Shown: positions 60,436 to 64,000 of the stretch, piece after piece
Numbering within the stretch: position 1 is the stretch's first letter
Layout of the letters: the number at the start of each line of letters is the position of its first letter
Assembly: GCA_019058315.1 (NCBI GenBank)
Contig: JAHPZH010000005.1
Coordinates: 310,001 to 374,000 of the forward strand
DNA length: 64,000 bases
Reading direction: 5' to 3'
From: Candidatus Helarchaeota archaeon
GTDB taxonomy: Archaea > Asgardarchaeota > Lokiarchaeia > Helarchaeales > RDOG01
Notes under the pieces: generated by a model
What the model saw: the letters and a program-made list of their open reading frames with translations, nothing else
What the model was told of the DNA's origin: nothing
The model's database searches: none
Position numbers and translations under genes: made by a program

Positions 60436-60927
60436 TTATTCTTCCTCAAAACCTTGTTGGGCTGCCCATTCAGCTGCCTCTTCGAACCAATCTGGCCAAC
60501 CTTTAAGCCACGGAGGTATAGATGAATCCCTGATACGATCGCATACAGGAAAATAACCCTTAATATCTAATACGGGAGTACCATCAAACGCATCGATATA
60601 GGGAATAACTATCAACCCATTATCCATATCAACGTTTAGAATCTGAACTATTGTCATTGCGATGGGATTTGGACGGTATTCTGCTCTTGTAGCGAAGACT
60701 CCTGTTTCTGGCGTATTTTCACCATAGGGAGGAACACATATTAACTTCTTTCGCCATCTTTTACTAGCAACTCCGTGTGCCCACCAAAGCACATGGATAT
60801 GACTAAAGTTCTCTAACTGTTTTAGTCCTGGTCTATATTCTTCCATAATCTCTATGGCGAATTCTCCATTTTTACTTTTTACATTTCCTATTGGGAATAT
60901 TTTTAATTCTTTTTTGGTTGTGCTCAT
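60436..60927 (-). CDS. trmO: tRNA t6A37 N6-methyltransferase-like, TrmO family
   Basis: A 163-residue protein of the UPF0066/TsaA family. TrmO methylates t6A at position 37 of tRNA using SAM. IFPIGNVKS, then LENFSHIHVLWWAHGV (about 36-51), PETGVFATRAEYRPNPIAMT (about 73-92) and IDAFDGTPVLDIKGYFP are intact. FATRAEYRPNPIAM replaces the more usual FATRSPxRPNPIGL. It shares the strand with the YoaP-like gene, 59 bases upstream, so may be cotranscribed. Confidence 0.9.
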   Translation of the reverse strand: MSTTKKELKIFPIGNVKSKNGEFAIEIMEEYRPGLKQLENFSHIHVLWWAHGVASKRWRKKLICVPPYGENTPETGVFATRAEYRPNPIAMTIVQILNVDMDNGLIVIPYIDAFDGTPVLDIKGYFPVCDRIRDSSIPPWLKGWPDWFEEAAEWAAQQGFEEE

Positions 60928-61097
60928 TTTTCATTTCATCCTAAAAATTTTACTTCTTATTATTTCATTTTTTTTAGTCGTCATTCCTAGATAAAGTGAA
61001 TTTATATTTAAATCTTCCTACTCTTGGTGAATAATTCCTATTTTTGATGAATACATTTTTATACTTATGTTGTGTTATTTTTTAATGTGGATGAATA

Positions 61098-61610
61098 ATG
61101 ACTATGAAACCGGAAATAATCGACGAAAAAAAGTTTAAGATACTTGGTTGTGTTTTTTATGGAGACCCTTTCCATACGGCAGCAGAATGGACTTATGAAA
61201 ATGAGATAGGAAAGCTTTGGATGAGGTTTTATACTCTAATGCAAAAATATTTCGTGCTCATCAGTAAAATAATTGTTGATCAAGACGTTGCTTATGAAAT
61301 CCACATCGAACCTGAAGAATATATAAAAAATAAAAGATATTACGTGTTTGTCGGCATGGAAGTTAGCAATATTGAAGAGGTTCCCGTGGAAATGTTTTTA
61401 AAAATTCTCCCAAATACGACGTACTTGAAATTTACTACAAAAGTTACTGATAGGAACTCTTGTGAGGATGTCTTTAAAAAGTGGATGCCGAAAAATGGAT
61501 TCGAACAGGCTCATCCATACGTAATTCAGGGGTATGATAGGAAACGCTATAAAGATTTGAAAGATCCCAAATCAGAAATTGACTGGTACATTCCAGTGAG
61601 AAAAATTTAG
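61098..61610 (+). CDS. GyrI-like effector-binding domain protein
   Basis: A 170-residue protein resembling the GyrI/AraC effector-binding fold: VFYGDPFHTAAEW (about 16-28), YYVFVGMEVSN near 80-90, VEMFLKILPNTTYLKFT and IDWYIPVRK at the end. Such domains bind hydrophobic cations or cyclic effectors. It lacks DNA-binding parts, and the HTH gene directly behind may be its partner. Promoter position is unclear. Confidence 0.75.
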   Translation: MTMKPEIIDEKKFKILGCVFYGDPFHTAAEWTYENEIGKLWMRFYTLMQKYFVLISKIIVDQDVAYEIHIEPEEYIKNKRYYVFVGMEVSNIEEVPVEMFLKILPNTTYLKFTTKVTDRNSCEDVFKKWMPKNGFEQAHPYVIQGYDRKRYKDLKDPKSEIDWYIPVRKI

Positions 61611-61619
61611 TTGGTTAAA

Positions 61620-62012
61620 ATGGCAGAAAAAAAATCTTTAATCACGATAATCGAATCACTTGAAAAGTCCTTTGATTCAATTTTGATAGTTCTAAAAGCA
61701 ATGGGAAATGATAAGCGATTAAAAATCATGACCACGTTGCTCACAGGGGAAAAAACGTTTGATGCGTTGAAAAAGGAGACGAAATTGCAAAAAACCGCAT
61801 TATCAAACCACTTGGCAATGTTAATTGATAGTGAACTAGTTGAAAAGCCAGATCACGGAAAATACAAGCTTACCGATGATGGAGACTTGTTTATTCGCTC
61901 ATTAGAAGGAGCCTTTACTAAATCAGATATCTGGAAGAATAAAAAATCAAAAACGGTGGAGAAACGTCAATTCTCTGATGCTTTTGTTAAAGATTTTTTT
62001 CAAAGAGCCTAA
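61620..62012 (+). CDS. ArsR-family winged-helix regulator
   Basis: About 130 residues, with IVLKAMGNDKRLKIMTTLLTG (about 21-41), DALKKETKLQKTALSNHLAMLIDSELVEK (around 47-76, split) and the wing GKYKLTDDGDLF, all typical of ArsR-type winged helices. The start could be TTG 61611 or, as I prefer, ATG 61620. It follows the GyrI-like gene by nine bases, making a sensor-plus-regulator pair. No metal-binding cysteines are present. Confidence 0.85.
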   Translation: MAEKKSLITIIESLEKSFDSILIVLKAMGNDKRLKIMTTLLTGEKTFDALKKETKLQKTALSNHLAMLIDSELVEKPDHGKYKLTDDGDLFIRSLEGAFTKSDIWKNKKSKTVEKRQFSDAFVKDFFQRA

Positions 62013-62025
62013 GGAGTCTAAATAC

Positions 62026-62121
62026 ATGAATGATCAGAAATTAAACGAAAAACTAAAATTTTCTTCAGAACAAAATTCCAAAATAATCTATAACCCATAC
62101 GATTATTGGTTAACAGAATAA
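62026..62121 (+). CDS. Possible 31-residue peptide downstream of the regulator
   Basis: ATG 62026 follows AAGGAGTCTAAATAC, a strong ribosome binding site, 13 bases past the HTH gene's stop. The frame encodes a charged N-terminus (MNDQKLNEKLKFSSEQNSK) then IIYNPYDYWLTE and TAA. No family is known. Short but well-placed; I judge it plausible, not proven. Confidence 0.45.
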   Translation: MNDQKLNEKLKFSSEQNSKIIYNPYDYWLTE

Positions 62122-62204
62122 ACAGTTTTAATAATTAGAATTATCATAAAATTCTTCAATTAATTAGATATTAGTTGAAAAATTTCAAATCGGATCGAAT
62201 TAAA

Positions 62205-63899
62205 ATGAAAAAAAAAGTATCTTTAGTTATTATAATGATGTTTCTTAGCTTTACGTTAATAACTTCGGCAAAATCCAATGTTTCAATATTTTCCAATAAT
62301 TTTCTATTAAATTCTAATTCCAAAATATCTACAAGCGAGACTGCATGGACCGATAATGGTACTGAAATCTCTGTTATGGCTAATTATCAAGAAGAAGTTG
62401 CAATTTGCAGTGATGGCGCGGGTGGTGCTATTATCGCATGGCAAGATTATAGAAGTGGTTCTAATTATGATATATACGCACAAAGAGTTCGTGCTGATGG
62501 AAATGTTGCATGGACAACTGGGGGAGTAGCAATCTGTACACAGACATCAGTTCAACTTTATCCAAAAATTTGTAGCGATGGCGCAGGTGGTGCTATAATT
62601 GCTTGGCAGGATTTTAGAGGTGGTTCTTTTGATATTTACGCACAAAAAATAATTGCTAGCGGAGTAGTAACATGGACAGGTAATGGTGTTGTTGTTTGTG
62701 CGGTAGCCATAACAAATGAACAATACCCAGAATTGTGTAGTGACGGTGCAGGTGGCGCCATTATAACTTGGCAAGATGAAAGATCTGGTTTAAATATATA
62801 TGCTCAAAGAGTTTTATCATCTACTGGAGTTTCAAATTGGACTCCAAATGGTATACTAGTCGCTTCCTCATCAGGAGCCTATCCTGAAATTTGTAGCGAT
62901 GAGGCTGGGGGTGCTGTTATGACATGGGAAATAGGTGATATCTTTGCACAGAGAGTTAATTCAACTGGGAATTTACAATGGTCAGCATCTGGGGTAACAG
63001 TATGTAATGCAACGGATTCGCAATCAAATCCAAAGCTTGTAAACGACGGTTCAGGAGGCGCAATCATCGCTTGGGAAGATCATAGAAATAATCCTGTCTA
63101 TGAAATTTATGCTCGTAGAGTAACTGCAGCTGGGGCTCCGCAATGGGCAGATGATGGTGAGGTAATATGCACTACCAGTAGTGGATCGCCTCAAATTTGC
63201 AGCGATGGAGGTGGTGGTGCAATCATAGCATATGTTAAAAGTAGCGATATCTCTGTTCAAAGAATCAATTCAGCTGGGACTGTACAATGGACACCCAATG
63301 GTGAAAATATTTGTGTAGCTGGAAATACTCAAAACCAGCCCCAAATTTGTAGCGATGGAGCTGGCGGCGCAATTATCACTTGGACAGATGAGAGAGTAGG
63401 AGCATCAAGTGATGATATATACGCACAAAAAATAAATCCAAATGGGAATGTTCAGTGGACATTTAATGGGATTGTGATATGCAACGCAAGCGGAGTTCAA
63501 GAAAAATCACAACTATGTGCCGATGGTACGGGTGGGGCAATTATTGCTTGGGATGATGAAAGAACAGGTGTTAATGATGATGACATTTATGCTCAAAAAA
63601 TCCAAAGAAATCCATCCTCTGATTGGGTAACACCAATTTCCTTGGCCGCACTAGCAAGCTATGGGGGGCTAATAGAGGATATCACCAAAATGATAGAAGG
63701 TTTTCTCAGCATACTATTATCTCCTATGGTATTGGGCAGCATCGTCTTAGGACAAACATTTGTCATCGTTATCTTGTCTTCCATCATCCGTCGTCAAAGA
63801 GGAACATCTGGGAAGAGAGAAAAAGGCAAGAGGCCCAAAACTTCTGCCGCTACTCCTCAAAGAAAAAAACCTGTCAAAAGTGAGAAAGATAAGAAATAA
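62205..63899 (+). CDS. Secreted or cell-surface protein with eight propeller-like repeats
   Basis: About 564 residues from ATG 62205, chosen because a signal peptide (MKKKVSLVIIMMFLSFTLI, then TSAKS) starts there; TTG 62175 would place ten residues before it. The mature part has about eight repeats of roughly 45-55 residues, each with (I/L)CSDGAGGAIIAW, then DIYAQRV and W-T-NG. The first half-repeat (AWTDNGTEIS) and the last truncated repeat would join as a velcro, closing a beta-propeller. A hydrophobic helix (about 508-535) and a basic tail follow, so it is anchored to the membrane with the propeller outside. Ligand unknown. Confidence 0.88.
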   Translation: MKKKVSLVIIMMFLSFTLITSAKSNVSIFSNNFLLNSNSKISTSETAWTDNGTEISVMANYQEEVAICSDGAGGAIIAWQDYRSGSNYDIYAQRVRADGNVAWTTGGVAICTQTSVQLYPKICSDGAGGAIIAWQDFRGGSFDIYAQKIIASGVVTWTGNGVVVCAVAITNEQYPELCSDGAGGAIITWQDERSGLNIYAQRVLSSTGVSNWTPNGILVASSSGAYPEICSDEAGGAVMTWEIGDIFAQRVNSTGNLQWSASGVTVCNATDSQSNPKLVNDGSGGAIIAWEDHRNNPVYEIYARRVTAAGAPQWADDGEVICTTSSGSPQICSDGGGGAIIAYVKSSDISVQRINSAGTVQWTPNGENICVAGNTQNQPQICSDGAGGAIITWTDERVGASSDDIYAQKINPNGNVQWTFNGIVICNASGVQEKSQLCADGTGGAIIAWDDERTGVNDDDIYAQKIQRNPSSDWVTPISLAALASYGGLIEDITKMIEGFLSILLSPMVLGSIVLGQTFVIVILSSIIRRQRGTSGKREKGKRPKTSAATPQRKKPVKSEKDKK

Positions 63900-64000
63900 T
63901 AAAGCTTTATTTTTTTATTTATTTTTGTAATCCAAAAGATAATTGGCTCAATTTTAAGAAAAGTCTGTAATCTTTTTTTGTTTTTTATCTATATTTATAT

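Noticed and set aside
1..64000. tRNA, rRNA, CRISPR and insertion sequences
   Set aside because: No T-loop GTTCRANNC in a tRNA-like context, no rRNA-like stretch, no direct-repeat arrays and no transposase-like protein were found on reading all gaps by eye.

Overview
The window looks like chromosome from an Asgard (Promethearchaeota, most likely Lokiarchaeia-like) archaeon. It is strongly AT-rich, encodes archaeal histones and ribosomal protein S25e, carries preQ0/archaeosine genes, uses TTG and GTG starts behind GGTG- or GAGG-type ribosome binding sites, and encodes a Ras/Rab-like small GTPase plus a longin-like small protein. These last two are eukaryote-like signatures typical of Asgard genomes. 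I found no rRNA, no convincing tRNA, no CRISPR array and no insertion sequence.

Layout. 1-6.7 kb: a cut-off RecA/RadA-like gene with a degraded Walker A motif, two unknown membrane proteins, hisA, AIM24, an MFS carrier, the small GTPase, hisI and an AhpD-like protein. 6.7-11 kb: a glycoside locus (LacZ-type GH2 plus a DUF2961/GH172 protein). 11-14.2 kb: one-carbon metabolism (folD, glyA), an Lrp-type RAM domain and S25e. 14.2-32.8 kb: a large block of 2-hydroxyacyl-CoA dehydratase / benzoyl-CoA reductase-family genes (six 432-459 aa subunits, two of about 380 aa, but only one ATPase activator). It also holds a URO-D-like methyltransferase and an FAD dehydrogenase/HdrD-like iron-sulfur pair. 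It is interrupted by a winged-helix gene and an ArcS-like/RaSEA-like pair that probably makes archaeosine. 32.8-39 kb: an acyl-CoA ligase with a large insertion, two head-to-head histone genes whose sequences look patched by gene conversion, and queE-queD-queC. 39-47.9 kb: CBS, DUF169, hotdog and DUF998 proteins, a CDF transporter with three tandem C-terminal domains, an unusual solitary CooS-type CO dehydrogenase lacking one C-cluster cysteine, a possible beta-grasp protein followed in frame by TGA-TGA and 34 more coding-like codons, and an isomerase-like crotonase. 48-57 kb: a Cys-rich mini-protein, a truncated ligase remnant, NDH-2-like and cyclase-family enzymes, a small membrane-protein/HTH regulon with two matching operators, a CobW GTPase, and two ADP-forming acyl-CoA synthetase alpha-type proteins. 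57-64 kb: paired seven-helix membrane proteins, a longin-like protein, an isoprenylcysteine-methyltransferase remnant, a YoaP-type acetyltransferase, TrmO, a GyrI-like/HTH pair and a secreted protein with eight propeller-like repeats.

How it may fit together (inference): the acyl-CoA ligase or ACD-type proteins, FAD/HdrD dehydrogenase, dehydratase/reductase modules, crotonase and CooS suggest anaerobic fermentation of organic acids or aromatic compounds. The preQ0 genes would feed the ArcS/RaSEA pair for tRNA archaeosine. The true substrates of the dehydratase/reductase sets cannot be read from sequence alone.
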